From NCBI RefSeq assembly GCF_019320115.1, contig NC_089581.1, positions 70,328,448-70,392,447 on the forward strand: a DNA stretch of 64,000 nucleotides. The letters run 5' to 3'. A program made the translations under genes and the position numbers. Numbering within the stretch: position 1 is the stretch's first letter; the number at the start of each line of letters is the position of its first letter. Positions 33,006 through 44,130 of this stretch are shown here, piece by piece. The notes below the pieces were generated by a model. The model was not told the DNA's origin and did no database searches. It was given only the letters and a program-made list of their open reading frames with translations. The stretch comes from Miscanthus floridulus (lineage: Eukaryota > Streptophyta > Magnoliopsida > Poales > Poaceae).

Positions 33006-33239
33006 CGGCAACAGTAGTATTTGGAGTAGAAGTAGCTAGCAAATGTAATCGTTAAGCTTGTGGGGGAGCCCTCGTGTAAACAGTTTTGCATCAACGAATA
33101 TATCAGTTCTGTTTTTGTGATAGAATCACTATTTATTCCTTGTTTTTTATCCTAACATAACTTTGTTTTTATCCTTTCTTTTTCACACCTCATGGCATGT
33201 TTGGAACGTCCGCGTTCCAAATAGGCCCTTAGAGCCTGG

Positions 33240-34560
33240 GCTAGATGTCCTTTAACTTTGACTGCATCTCTGATAGGTGGTTTCCGAGGCTAGATTCCAT
33301 GTGTCCCTAATGAACGCCATATAACTCTGATCCCGCTGCCACATATTTTCATAGCGGAAATTCTTCTTTCTCCTTCTATTCGGCGAGAGATCTAGGCATT
33401 TCACCACCAAGCAGCTATGATTAGACATTGTAGTCTGAACATGACATACTTTCACTTCCTGTAATAAATTTAGAAAAAAGGCACTAGCAAGTCCCTTGTC
33501 CAATCTTGACAGTTATCTCAGTATACGATAGGCCAATAAAGCCTAGATCCACGTAAAGCACAGATAGATACCGCTCCCCAAAAACCTTCCATCTGTCACT
33601 CAGTCCTTCCAACACCACCAAATTGCTCATTGGCATGCAGCACTTCATTAAAATCACCCACACGTAACCACGGGAGAGAGCTATGACCATTGAGCAATTT
33701 CAGACACTCTCAGGCTCAAAAAAAAAAAAAAAAAATCAGACACTCTCAGCTTATGTTGTAGTTCTCTCTTAGATTCCCCATAGAAACCAGTGAATCTCTG
33801 TTTTCACAATGCGTTTCAGAATCAAGAACTGCCACATCGACGTGCCGCTTGTCTAGACTCTGTAACATGATATCCACCTCATTCTTCCATAGCATCGAAA
33901 GCCCTCCACCTCTTCCATGACTCCCGAACTCAAAATTCGAAACCACCCCGAAAACTGATTCGGGTGACAATCCAAACTGTACCCGAAACCAAACCCGATT
34001 GGTTAACCGGAACCCGAAACCCACCAATATATGTCAATAAAAAATAATAAGGGATTTTTAGTAATATATGCATGTGATATATTAAATATTCACATGTATA
34101 AATAAGAGGAAATAAACAACACACAATTTCATGACACGACCTAGAACAAAATTAATAGCTTACATAAACAATTTATTAACAGAAACACATGAGTTTTTTT
34201 ATTCAAAATGTTCAATTTCAGACCTCCATTGGACATCCGTGGGTGAAAATCAAAAGCCAAAACCGAACCCGATAAGTTTCCGATCCCCAAACCCGAAAAC
34301 CGTGGTTGAAAAATCGAACCCGAACCCACTGGACCCACATCCGTGGAGCTTTGACCCGAAACCGTCCCATTGCCATCGCTATGCCCAGCCCATGCATGAA
34401 GCCAAGCAATTTTAGGAGTCCATCCACTCTATCCAAAAAGAAATGTGTCTCTGACAGAAAACCAGAATATGGCGATGTAGCTCACATAGGCTACACAGAT
34501 CACGAACTACCTCGGGCATCCTTAGATCCTAGCAGGTCAAACATAAGATTTTCATCGTAG
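33240..34560 (-). pseudogene. LINE endonuclease fragment, left arm
   Basis: The minus strand gives the GRGGGLSMLWKNEVDI strand, then in another frame the GDFNEVLHANEQFGGVGRTE segment and a DLGFIGL-like strand, landmarks of the LINE endonuclease domain. Frames change several times. An A17 tract inside duplicated TCAGACACTCTCAG (33690-33750) marks a tiny poly-A insertion. Confidence 0.7.
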
Positions 34561-34730
34561 CCGATGGGGGCTGCCACTCACAATTGTCGTCGATCGCAGT
34601 GTTGTTGCCCCATTTCTGCTCCTTAGTCTCCTCCGCCATACCTCCCGAACTCTCAAAGCCCCCTGGCTAATTGGCTCACCCACGAAGTCACCAACCCAGC
34701 TGGAATAATGGCATTAGACCTAGGGCTGGA

Positions 34731-35621
34731 CAAAAAACATGCAGCTTGGTAGCTCGTTAATAGCTTAGCACGTTTATATTTTTCAACGAGCTGAGCTAGC
34801 ATTTTAGCTTATGTAGATAATGAGCTAGCTCACGAGCCTAATGAGCCAAAGCTTTTGGTCTTAAACTTATATTAGTTTTGTATAATGTTGCCTTACACTC
34901 TACAATTGGTTGATGATTACACATTGGTTGATGATTGGACTTAGTTAGACCTATAAACTTAGGATTACTTTGACTCTATCACTTTGTTTTAAAAGGATTT
35001 ACAGATAATCTGCAATAGATTATGGATGTATACTGTAGTACTGTAGTATATTGTTATACTTATAGATATTAAGTTGCATGCATCGACTAGTTCAACCCAA
35101 AAGCTTAAGCGGATGGGGAGAGGTAGACAATTCACTTATATTCCAACGCTCCCCCTCACGTGGAGGCTTCCTCAGGCCTCAGACGTGGAATATGAGAGAG
35201 CAACAATTATTTGAGGCTCCCTCAGGCCTCAAACGTGGAATAAAAGCGAGTAGCAATTATTTTATTTAATTGCACTAACCAGGATTCGAACTCGAGACCT
35301 CTGGCTTTGATAACATATTAAGTTGCATGCACCGACCAGTTCGACCCAAAAGCTTAAGCTGATAAGAAAAGGTGGACTATTCACTTATATTCCAACAGTA
35401 GATATATCAGGTCAACACTCATTAAATCTTTTTGCTTGATTTAAGGCTTATAGACGTGTTATCTTTATATTATTATTATTCTCAAGATTTAGATAAATAC
35501 ATAAATTATATTTTTTATGTTTTTATGTTTGGCTAGTGAGCCAAATGATCCGAGCCGAGTTAGCCTTCTGACTCGTTAAGATAACAAGCCGAGCTAAGCT
35601 AGCTATCGCTATCCAGCCCTA
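34731..35621. mobile_element. hAT element with nested TRIM, block B copy
   Basis: Same TAGGGCTGGA ends and same ATTAGACC/ATTAGAGC flanks as 2078-2963. The TRIM lies at 35068-35398 between TAGAT repeats. The shared flanks show that it was copied with its surroundings and did not insert independently. Confidence 0.75.
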
Positions 35622-37059
35622 ATTAGAGCCCACTGCTGGAAGATTCAAATCCGTGTCTTAGACGACTCCACACTTTGACACTATGGATTTCCTCTTCCGC
35701 GCAGGAGGGCGAGTGTGGTGACCTCCCTTTATTCGTACATATGTGCACACAACATACTAGTAATATGCATGCATGGTCACTGATAATAATAATAAGTAGG
35801 AAAATGAGAACATAAATACTACTATCCGGATTGAGCAAGAGCTACCTCTCGCATCGTTAGAGTAAGGTTAGTAATAGAGCAAGTGTTTGGCTACAAGTCA
35901 AGTTATAAGAGCCAAGTCAAACAATAGTTGTTTCTTATTTAGCTATAAAAAAGACTTTTATTATTACGTGGTACCATGTCTTACTTTCTTTTTTTTACTC
36001 TTCCTCACATACACTATTGTTTGGGTCTACATATGCTTATACTTTTGTGACCAGCTTTATGTTAGAATAAGAGCTCAGCTCTATTCTCTCTCCTCTTCTC
36101 TTCTCCGCGTCAGAAAAATGCTGACGCTATAAGCCGACTTGCTCTTAAAGGTTTTCGTCCAACCGCGTAACGGACACGAGAATTGAAAGCTGGCCTTTCG
36201 TTTCGTCGTCTCTCCGATCCCGTACCTAGCTCGGCAGCAATACCAAATTGCAAGTAAAAATAACACAGTGCGGCCGGTCGGAAGACACAAGAGTGGACGA
36301 GGAAACACACACACATACGGAGTACACACGTTCCTCCGCTCTCCTTGCCAACACTAATTAGTACTCCGTATAGTATACGTATATCTATAATGGTGAGACT
36401 TCGTCGAAGGAAAAAAAATGGAGAGAGAGAGAGAGAGTTTCAACAAATTCTGCTGTGCAATTGAAGGCCTGGTTTAGCGCATGTGCTACCCAGCAAGTAC
36501 TACTGTGAAAAGTAAAAACGCCAGCCTGAAGCTCAAGACTGCTACCTGCATGCAGCCTTCCGTTTGGACCGTGCATATATACTGTAGCACATCGATCAGA
36601 ATGCAATGCCCATCTGTCCATGTACGTATTAACTATTGATGTACTTAAATAGTCCGTATTATAGGGTTCGGGTTCGATTTTTCACCCACGGTTTTCGGGT
36701 TTGGGGATAGGAAACTTATCGGGTTCGGTTTCGACTTTTGATTTTCACCCACAGATGCCCAATGGAGGTCTGAAATTGAACATTTTGAATAAAAAAACTC
36801 ATGTGTTTCTGTTAATAAATTGTTTATGTAAGCTATTAATTTTGTTCTAAGTCGTGTCATGAAATTGTGTGTTGTTTATCGCCTCTTATTTATACATGTA
36901 AATATTTAATATATCACATGCATATATTACTAAAAATCCCTTATTATTTTTTATTGACATATAGTGATGGGTTTCGGGTTCCGGTTAACCAATCGGGTTT
37001 GGTTTCAGGTACAGTTTGGATTGTCACCCGAATTGGTTTTCAGGGTGGTTTCGGATTTT

Positions 37060-37995
37060 GAGTTCGGGAGTCATGGAAGAGGTGGAGGGCTTGCGATGCT
37101 ATGGAAGAATGAGGTGGATATCAGGTTACAGAGTCTAGATAAGCGGCACGTCGATGTGGCAGTTCTTGATTCTCAAACACATTGTGAAAACAGAGATTCA
37201 CGGGTTTCTATGGGGAATCTAAGAGAGAACTACAACATAAGCTGAGAGTGTCTGAATTTTTTTTTTTAGCCTGAGAGTGTCTGAAATTGCTCAATGGTCA
37301 TAGCTCTCTCCCGCGGTTACCTGTGGGTGATTTTAATGAAGTGCTGCATGCCAATGAGCAATTTGGTGGTGTTGGAAGGACTGAGTGACAGATGGAAGGT
37401 TTTTGGGGAGCCGTATCTTTTTTTGAAACAAATGGGGAGCCGTATCTATCTGTGGCTTTACGTGGATCTAGGCTTTATTGGCCTATCGTATACTGGGATA
37501 ACTGTCAAGATTGGACAAGGGACTTGCTACTACCTTTTTTTTTTTTTCTAAATTTAGGCCTAGTTTAGATTGCAAGTTTTTTCACTCTCTTCATCTCATC
37601 AAATCTTTGGACATATGTATGGAGTATTAAATGTAGATAAAAAAATAACTAATTATACAGTTTGATTGTAAATTACGAGACGAATCTTTTGAGCCTAGTT
37701 AGACCATGATTGGACAATAATTATCAAATACAAACAAAAGTACTATAGTGCCAAATACTGATTTCTAACCTCAATCTAAACCGAGCCTTATTCCAGAAGT
37801 GAAAGTATGTCATGTTCAGACTACAATGTCTAATCATAGTTGCTTGGTGGTGAAATGCCTGGATCTCTCGCCGAATAGAAGGAGAAAGAAGAATTTCCGC
37901 TATGAAAATATGTGGCGTTCATTAGGGACACATGAAATCTAGCCTCGGGAACCACCTATCTAGGAGAGATGCAGCCAAAGTTAAAGGACATCTAG
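37060..37995 (+). pseudogene. LINE endonuclease fragment, right arm
   Basis: Plus-strand counterpart of the left arm: GRGGGLAMLWKNEVDI, then the same poly-A insertion read as a T-tract (37256-37266), then the GDFNEVLHANEQF segment in another frame. It is interrupted by a MITE at 37557-37787. Confidence 0.7.
37557..37787. mobile_element. 231-bp Tourist-like MITE, TSD TTA
   Basis: Ends GGCCTAGTTTAGATTG and CAATCTAAACCGAGCC, flanked by TTA (37554-37556, 37788-37790). The left arm has the empty site (AAATTTATTAC on the complementary strand near 33465). The TTA duplication fits PIF/Harbinger. Confidence 0.85.
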
Positions 37996-38007
37996 CCCAG
38001 GCTCTAA

Positions 38008-38323
38008 GAGCGTCCGCAGTGTATGGATGCGGGGTCGTCCTTTTGGGTGGGTCCCACGATGATTTGATGGTGTCTAATATTTGGCTTGCAATGTGTAGAA
38101 CCGGGTCTACATGCATAGTGGGGCCACCAATCATTACCTTCTGCCCATTCCTCTTCTTTCCTCCGTCTAAACTTCCCATGTGCAAGAGAGAGAAGAGGAT
38201 GGGAGCGGGTTCGATGCATAGCACCAACTTCTTTGTAGAACTGGGTACACAGTGTATCGAATCAGGTCCTATGCTCGCATTTAATGTATGGAACCAGCCT
38301 AGAACCGCACACTGCGGATGCTC
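38008..38323. mobile_element. 316-bp Tourist-like MITE, TSD TAA
   Basis: Ends GAGCGTCCGCAGTGT and ACACTGCGGATGCTC are inverted at 14 of 15 positions and flanked by TAA (38005-38007, 38324-38326). The left arm is empty at this site (GGCCCTTAGAGCC near 33225). The duplication fits PIF/Harbinger. Confidence 0.88.
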
Positions 38324-38375
38324 TAAGGGCCTATTTGGAACACGTAACGTAAGGACGTGGGACTAGAACGTGGGC

Positions 38376-40568
38376 GGTCGTAGACCCAAGCGGTAGTGTG
38401 CAGTCGAGGCATAGTAAAGGGATGGAGCGAGTTTAAGGTCGCAGACCCGGGTGTTTGGTGCGCAGTCGAGGCGTAGCCGAAGGATGGGGCGAGTTCGGGG
38501 TCACAGACCCAGGCGTTGGTGTGCAGTCGAGGCGTAGCCGAGGGATGAGGCAAGTTTGGAGTCGAAGACCCAGGCATTTGGTGCGCAGTCGAGGCGTAGC
38601 CTAGGGATGGGGCGAGTTCGGGGTCGCAGACCCAGGCGTTTGGTGTGTCTTGAGCTCCCGAGCCCCGTTCGACTTGGTAGGGGTCGGTTTGAGTTTTGTG
38701 CGTTACCCTGTCCTTGGTTTCTCACGACTGGAGGTGCTGAGTTTTGTCGCTTGCCTCGATTGCTCGGGCTTGAGTGACGCGCTCGGTGCGCTCGCTAACG
38801 GGTATGATCGAGTGGAATCCGGGTTCGTCGTTCGTGACGGGGTCAGCATAGCCCTCTTATGACATTCCACTACTCCTTTACTTGCAACCCGACAGATGCC
38901 TGGGTCGTTCCGTAGACCGACCCGGGTGGCCCGCTGGTCTCCCCTCGATGGAGATTCTGTGGGTTTGGCAGAGGCTTAGGATCGAACGAGAAGGCTGAGA
39001 TGACCCTGTCCGCTTCGAGGCAGACTGGGCGAGGGCCGCACGGAACTCATCTGCGTTTTCTCCCCTGGCTCTATTTGACGCAACATGGAGCGTTGTGATG
39101 CATTTAGACGCATGTGCTATGCCTTAGTTCCCGAGCCCTCGGACGATTCGGGCCCGAATCGTCCGGGGGTGCGGGCGTATGGAATGAATGCGTGTATGGA
39201 CGTATGAATGACTATAAAGAAATAGTGGGGGTCGGTAGTGTTACCTTGATGACTCGAGCGACGGGGTTTGAGGAGCTCCAATCGAAAATGTTCGACCGGG
39301 ACCCGTGCTCGTCGTTCATGACGGAGTCGGCATGGCGTACATGGGGCGTCCCTTTGCTCCTTACTTGTCTCTCAGCGTTTTCCTGAGCCGTTCGATCGAC
39401 TTAGGAAACCCGATGGTCTCTCATGGCGGAGATCCCGTTGTTTGGGTTTTTCTAAGTCTCGCCTACGCGTGGTGGCATTTTGGTTCTTGCTCCCGACGTG
39501 CGGTAGTGGTGGGCCATACCCTGGCCACGTCTCGTCTGACCAGGCGTCGCCCCGTCGGTCAGTGTGCGTCCCATTAGTCAGGGTGCATCCCATCGTTTTC
39601 CATCCGCATTGAATGGGGGAAGGGAGAGAGTTTTTCGCGCCGATCTTTTGCCCTTCTTCGGATGCCGTGTTTCCTCCTTAAATAGGGGAAGGGAGAGGGC
39701 TTCTCGTCGTAGTCCTTTGCCTGTTCTCCAACTATTGCCTCTTCTCCTTCTTCCTTCTCACTGAGAGTGCCTGTATGCTGCCGCGGTTCCTAAGTGAGAG
39801 AGAGAGGGTAAGCGAGGGGGAGGACTCACAGATCCCTTTGTGAATCCGGAGCGCAATGTCAAGCTGGAGGTTGCCCGAGGCGGTGCTGGCCATCTTTGCC
39901 TGAGAAGGGGCGGCTTCCACCGAGGGAGGTGGCGCGCTGGATTCATCTGCGAGGCCTTTCTCGAGATGGAGCCGTGCGTGGACTCTTTTTGGTGGATCTT
40001 CACCGGGCGAGCCTTGACGGAGGGGAAGTTGCCCAGGATCGTGCTCTTGGAGTGTTTCACGCCTGCAGTTGTTCAGGTTGGCCAATTCATAAAGTTTGAT
40101 GGGATATCCTCCAGGCACGGTGGCCATACCTTGGTGGTAGCGTCCCTACCTAGGAGCTGCCTCGACTACATGAGAAGGTCAGGAGCTCCATGCTTTTCTG
40201 CTGAGCATCTATGGGTGCGACGCCCTTGAGGTACCCGTTGTGCTCGTCGAATCAAGGGAGTGGAACCGGACGGGGTCCTTGAGGTACCCGTTGTGCTCGC
40301 CGAAGTCGAGGGAGCAGAACCGGGCGGTGGTTATGTCTGGCGGTATGTGCCGTGGCTTCTCCTTTAGCATCAGCTGATGCCGCCGAGCGGCCACAGTAGT
40401 ATTTGGAGTAGAAGTAGTCAGCAAATGTAATCGTTAAGCTTGTGGGGGGAGCCCCCGTGTGAACAGTTTTTGTATCAATGAAAATATCAGTTCTATTTTT
40501 GTGATAGAATCACTATTCGTTCCTTGTTTTTTATCCTAGCATAGCTTTGTTTTTATCCTTTCTTTTTC
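38376..40568 (-). repeat. Direct duplication D2 of the outer element's 3' region
   Basis: Second copy of D1. It begins inside the 61-bp array (four to five units, 38400-38650) and runs on without a break to the end of pol at 40839, so D2 is in the original context. Confidence 0.85.
40213..40400 (-). pseudogene. RPL8: Captured uL2 (RPL8) N-terminal fragment in the outer element, copy 2
   Basis: The minus strand reads ARFCSLDFGEHNGYLKDPVR followed by a second, frameshifted SLD...GTSR copy. It is the D2 counterpart of 32830-33005, with a 53-base instead of 54-base spacing. ARFCSLDFGEHNGYLK is the closest match in the window to the plant uL2 sequence. Confidence 0.78.
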
Positions 40569-40838
40569 TCACTTGCCCATTGGTTCCGTAAGCTACAGCT
40601 TTTAAGAACCTGGGCATGGCCCGCGGGGCTCGGCAGCTTGTAACCGTAGGTCGTGGCAGGGTGCGTTCGGTTGGGAGTAAGAACAAAGTCACGTAGGGTA
40701 ATCAAAGGAATGGAATGCCCTTTTGTTCGGGTAAAAAGTGTTTATCATGTGATAGTAAAAAAGAGAAGTAGTATTTAGTATTGTACCCTCATGGAGCCCC
40801 CGAGCGACCCGGCCCAAAATTGTTCGGGCTAGGGTGCT

Positions 40839-42053
40839 TTACAGGAGCAAGTGTTGATTAAATGGCGGTAAGACCAAATTTAGGGGAAAACGACGTAGTT
40901 GTTCAATGTTCCAAGTGTTGGTGAGAACGTTGCTGTTGTTGTCCTCCAGTCGGTAGGCGCCCGGTCGGATCACTTCGGTTACCGTATAGGGTCCTTCCCA
41001 TGGTGGAGAGAGTTTGTGTTTTTTCTTCGTTGATTGGGTCCTCCGGAGCACGAGATCACCGACTTCGAGGATCCTCCCCCCGATCTTCCTTTCATGGTAC
41101 CTATGGAGAGTTTGTTGGTAGCGAGCGAAGCGGATCATGGTCGTCTCGCGGGCCTCCTCGAGCAGGTCAACTGTGTCTTGCTGAGCCTCCACAGCTTGGT
41201 CATGGTCGAAAGCCTTCACTCTTGGGGCACCGTGGTCGAGGTCGGAGGGCAGCACTGCTTCAGCTCTGTAGGCCAGGAAGAAGGGTGGGAACCCTGTGGA
41301 TCAGTTTGGGGTCATTCTCAGGCTCTAGAGGATCGCTGGGACCTCTGCAACCCATCGTCTGACGTACTTGTTGAGTTGGTCGAAGATGCGTGGCTTAAGT
41401 CCTTAGAGGACCATGCCATTGGCACGCTCGACCTGACCGTTAGTACGTGGGTGTCCGACTGAGGCCCAGTCGATTCTGATGCCGTATCCATCACTGAAGT
41501 CTAGAAACTTCTTCCCAGTGAAGTTAGTCCCATGGTCAGTGATGATGTAGTTAGGAACACCGAACCGGTAGATGATGTCGAGGAAGAATTTGATCGCCTC
41601 TTCTGAGCAGATGTTGGTGATGGGCTTGGCCTCTATCCACTTGGTGAACTTGTCGACTGCTATGAGTAGGTGAGTGAAGCCGCCTAGGCCCTTCTTGAGG
41701 GGTCCTACCATGTTGAGGCCCCAGACCGCGAATGGCCAGGTGATGGGGATGGTTTGAAGCTCCTGTGCCAGCAAATGGGTTTGCCGAGCATAGAATTGGC
41801 ATCCCTCACACCTGTGGATGACCTCCTCTACATCTCGTAGTATAGTGGGCCAGTAAAAATCTTGGTGAAAGGCTTTTCTAACCAGCAACCTTAGGGCCAT
41901 GTGATGTCCGCAAATCCCGGCATGGACCTCGAGGAGGAGCTGCTTCCCCTGGTTGGTGGGGATGCATTTCATGAGCAACCCCGATGGACTCCATTTGTAG
42001 AGTTCATCACCGAGCGCGACGAACATCTTGGCGTGTCGAATGATCCATCGGGC
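40839..42053 (-). pseudogene. Outer element integrase
   Basis: Minus-strand order: HAGICGHHM...CEGCQFYAR zinc region, then WGLNMVGPLKKG (the first catalytic Asp is Asn), FGVPNYIITDHGTNFTG, GHPRTNGQVERANGM, and a C-terminal KLSPPWEGPYTV and NTWNIEQLRRF end. Two long open stretches (42026-41403 and 41255-40839) are separated by stops near 41400 and 41320. It is the best preserved pol part of this element. Confidence 0.88.
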
Positions 42054-43212
42054 TTAAGTCCTTTCGGGCGGGAGAACCTCCTTGAGGAGGTAGGCGAGTA
42101 GCGGTGCTCGCCAGTCGGTTTGATCGAGTGCCAATATGGCGACATTAGCGGGTGATGTCATCATAGAGGTATTGGGGTCGGAGCCCTCGGGCGTTGGCTT
42201 GGTGTTGGGGTGTGTCTGGATCAGACCTTCTAGGACGCAGGCGGACGGCTCGTGGAGGTCGTTGATGAAGATCCCGCTTGGAGATGGATCTCGCCTAGCG
42301 GCCAATTTTGTGAGGAAATCAGTGGCATCATTGTCCTTTCGGGGGATGTGATGCAGCTCAATTCCCTAGAATTTGTCCTCAAGTATGCGCACCTCTTGGT
42401 AGTATGCTGCCATGAGGTGGCTTTTGTAGGAGGACTCCTTCATGACCTAATCGACGACCAGCTCTGAGTCACCGTGAACGTAGAGTCGTGTAGCGCCAAG
42501 TTCAATGGCGATGCAGAGTCCATTGATGAGGGCCTCATACTCCATGGAGTTGTTTGAGGCTAAAAAGTGGAGGCATATGGTGTTTCAGAGCCTACTCCTG
42601 TCTGGGGAGATCAGAATCGCTCCAGCCCCCGAGCTGGGTGCCATGATGGACCCATCGAAGTACATTGTCTAATACTCGAGGGTGACGTCTGGGGTCGGTA
42701 GCTGGACCTCTGTCCATTCGGCAACAAAATCCATGAGAGTTTGAGATTTAATGGCGGTACAAGGGATATACCCGATGTCGTGGCCCATGAGTTCAAGTGC
42801 CCACTTGGAGATCCGTCACGCGGCGTCGCGGTTGCGGACAATGTCTCCGAGCGGGTATGAAGTGATGATCGTGACTTCATGGTCGGTGAAGTAGTGCAGG
42901 AGCTTCTTGGTCGCCATCAGCACGATGTATAGGAGTTTCTGCACCTGGGGGTACCAGACCTTAGGGTCGGTGAGTACCTCCCCGATGAAGTATACGGGCC
43001 GCTGGACCTTAAGGTGGTGTCCCGACGCTCACCACATGGTTGCTTGCCGCGACGTAGAGGAGGAGGGGTTCTCCCTATTCGGGAGCGACGAGGATTAGGG
43101 CCGACGTTAGGGACGCTTTGAGGCTCTCCAGAACCTGCTAGGCTTCCTCAGTCCAGATGAAGGCTTCTGTCTTTTTGAGGAGCTTGTAGAGCGGCATCCC
43201 CCGTTCGCCGAG
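42054..43212 (-). pseudogene. Outer element RNase H and second RNase H region
   Basis: Decayed continuation of RT. Pieces such as LLLYVAASNHVVS, a MYFDGS-type segment near 42660 and an acidic/Pro-rich linker (42305-42054) can be placed by comparison with the inner element. Frames change often. Confidence 0.6.
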
Positions 43213-44052
43213 CTAGGAGATGAATCGGTTTAGGGCAGCCAGACAGCCGGTGAGCATTTGTACACCCTTGATGGTGCGTATAGGGCCCATGTTAGAGATG
43301 GTCGTGATCTTTTCGGGGTTGGCCTCGATGCCACGCTCGGACACAATGTATCCTAGCAGCTTCCCCTTTGGAACCCCAAAAACACATTTCTCGGGATTCA
43401 ATCTGATGTTGAACCTTTGGAGGTTCATGAACGTTACGGCCAAGTTTGCGATTAGGTCGCAAGCTTGAGCCATTTTGATCACTATGTCATCAACATAGAT
43501 GGCGATTGTTGGTTTCGGCCGTTCGGCTCGATCAGGCTGATCGAGCGGGTCAATTTGGTCGGCGAAGCATTGCTGCATGCACCTCTGGTAGGTGGCGCTA
43601 GCATTCTTTAGGCCGAATGGCATGGTTACATAGCAGTATGAACCATATGGGGTGATGAATGAGGTTGCGAGTTGATCGAACTCTTTCATCACGATCTGGT
43701 GATAGCCCGAGTAGGCATCCAGAAAGGAGAGGATCTCGCAACCCGAGGTGGAGTCGACTATCTGGTCTATGCATGGCAAAGGAAAATGATCCTTTGGACA
43801 TGCTTTGTTGAGGCCAGTATATTCAACACACATTTTCTATTTCCTAGTCTTCTTTTTAACAAGAACGGGATTGGCAAGCCAGTCGGAGTGGAATACCTCT
43901 TTGATGAATCTAGCTACCAGGAGTTTGGCGATCTCTTCGCCTATGGCCCTGCACCTCTCATCGTCGAAGCGGTGTAGGTGTTGCTTAGCGGGCTTTGAGC
44001 CTAGAACGAGGCGTAGTGCATGCTCAGCGATGTCCCGTGGTATGCCTGGCAT
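43213..44052 (-). pseudogene. Outer element reverse transcriptase
   Basis: EEIAKLLVARFIKEVFHSDW, a stop, then MCVEYTGLNKACPKD, FLDAYSGYHQI, YCYVTMPFGLKNASATYQRC, an intact IYVDDIVIK catalytic box and KCVFGVPKGKLLGYIVSERG. Before YVDD there are 12 more residues (DPLDQPDRAERP region) than in the inner element. One long open frame (43833-43213) survives. Confidence 0.9.
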
Positions 44053-44130
44053 GTCAGATGGCTTCCATGCGAAAACATCACTATTGGCGTGCAGGAAGTC
44101 GATGAGCTCGCATTCCTATTTGGCCGGGAG

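Larger units (their letters stand above)
30590..33190 (-). repeat. Direct duplication D1 of the outer element's 3' region
   Basis: D1 aligns with D2 (38376-40568) from the 61-bp array to the motif TTTTTATCCTTTCTTTTTC. D1 is longer; for instance about 95 bases at about 31590-31685 between two GACGCAA copies are absent from D2. It includes a captured uL2 piece (32830-33005). Confidence 0.85.
33214..38341. mobile_element. Inverted-repeat composite inserted in the outer element
   Basis: Left arm 33214-34323 and right arm 36664-38341 are inverted copies of about 1.1 kb (the right arm is longer by two MITEs). The loop of about 2.3 kb is 34324-36663. Both outer ends read GTTCCAAATAGGCC. The arms carry a LINE endonuclease fragment and part of a hAT element; the loop carries a hAT with a TRIM. 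Left arm plus loop match block A upstream of KCS. I found no clean target duplication and no transposase, so the mechanism is open. Confidence 0.8.
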
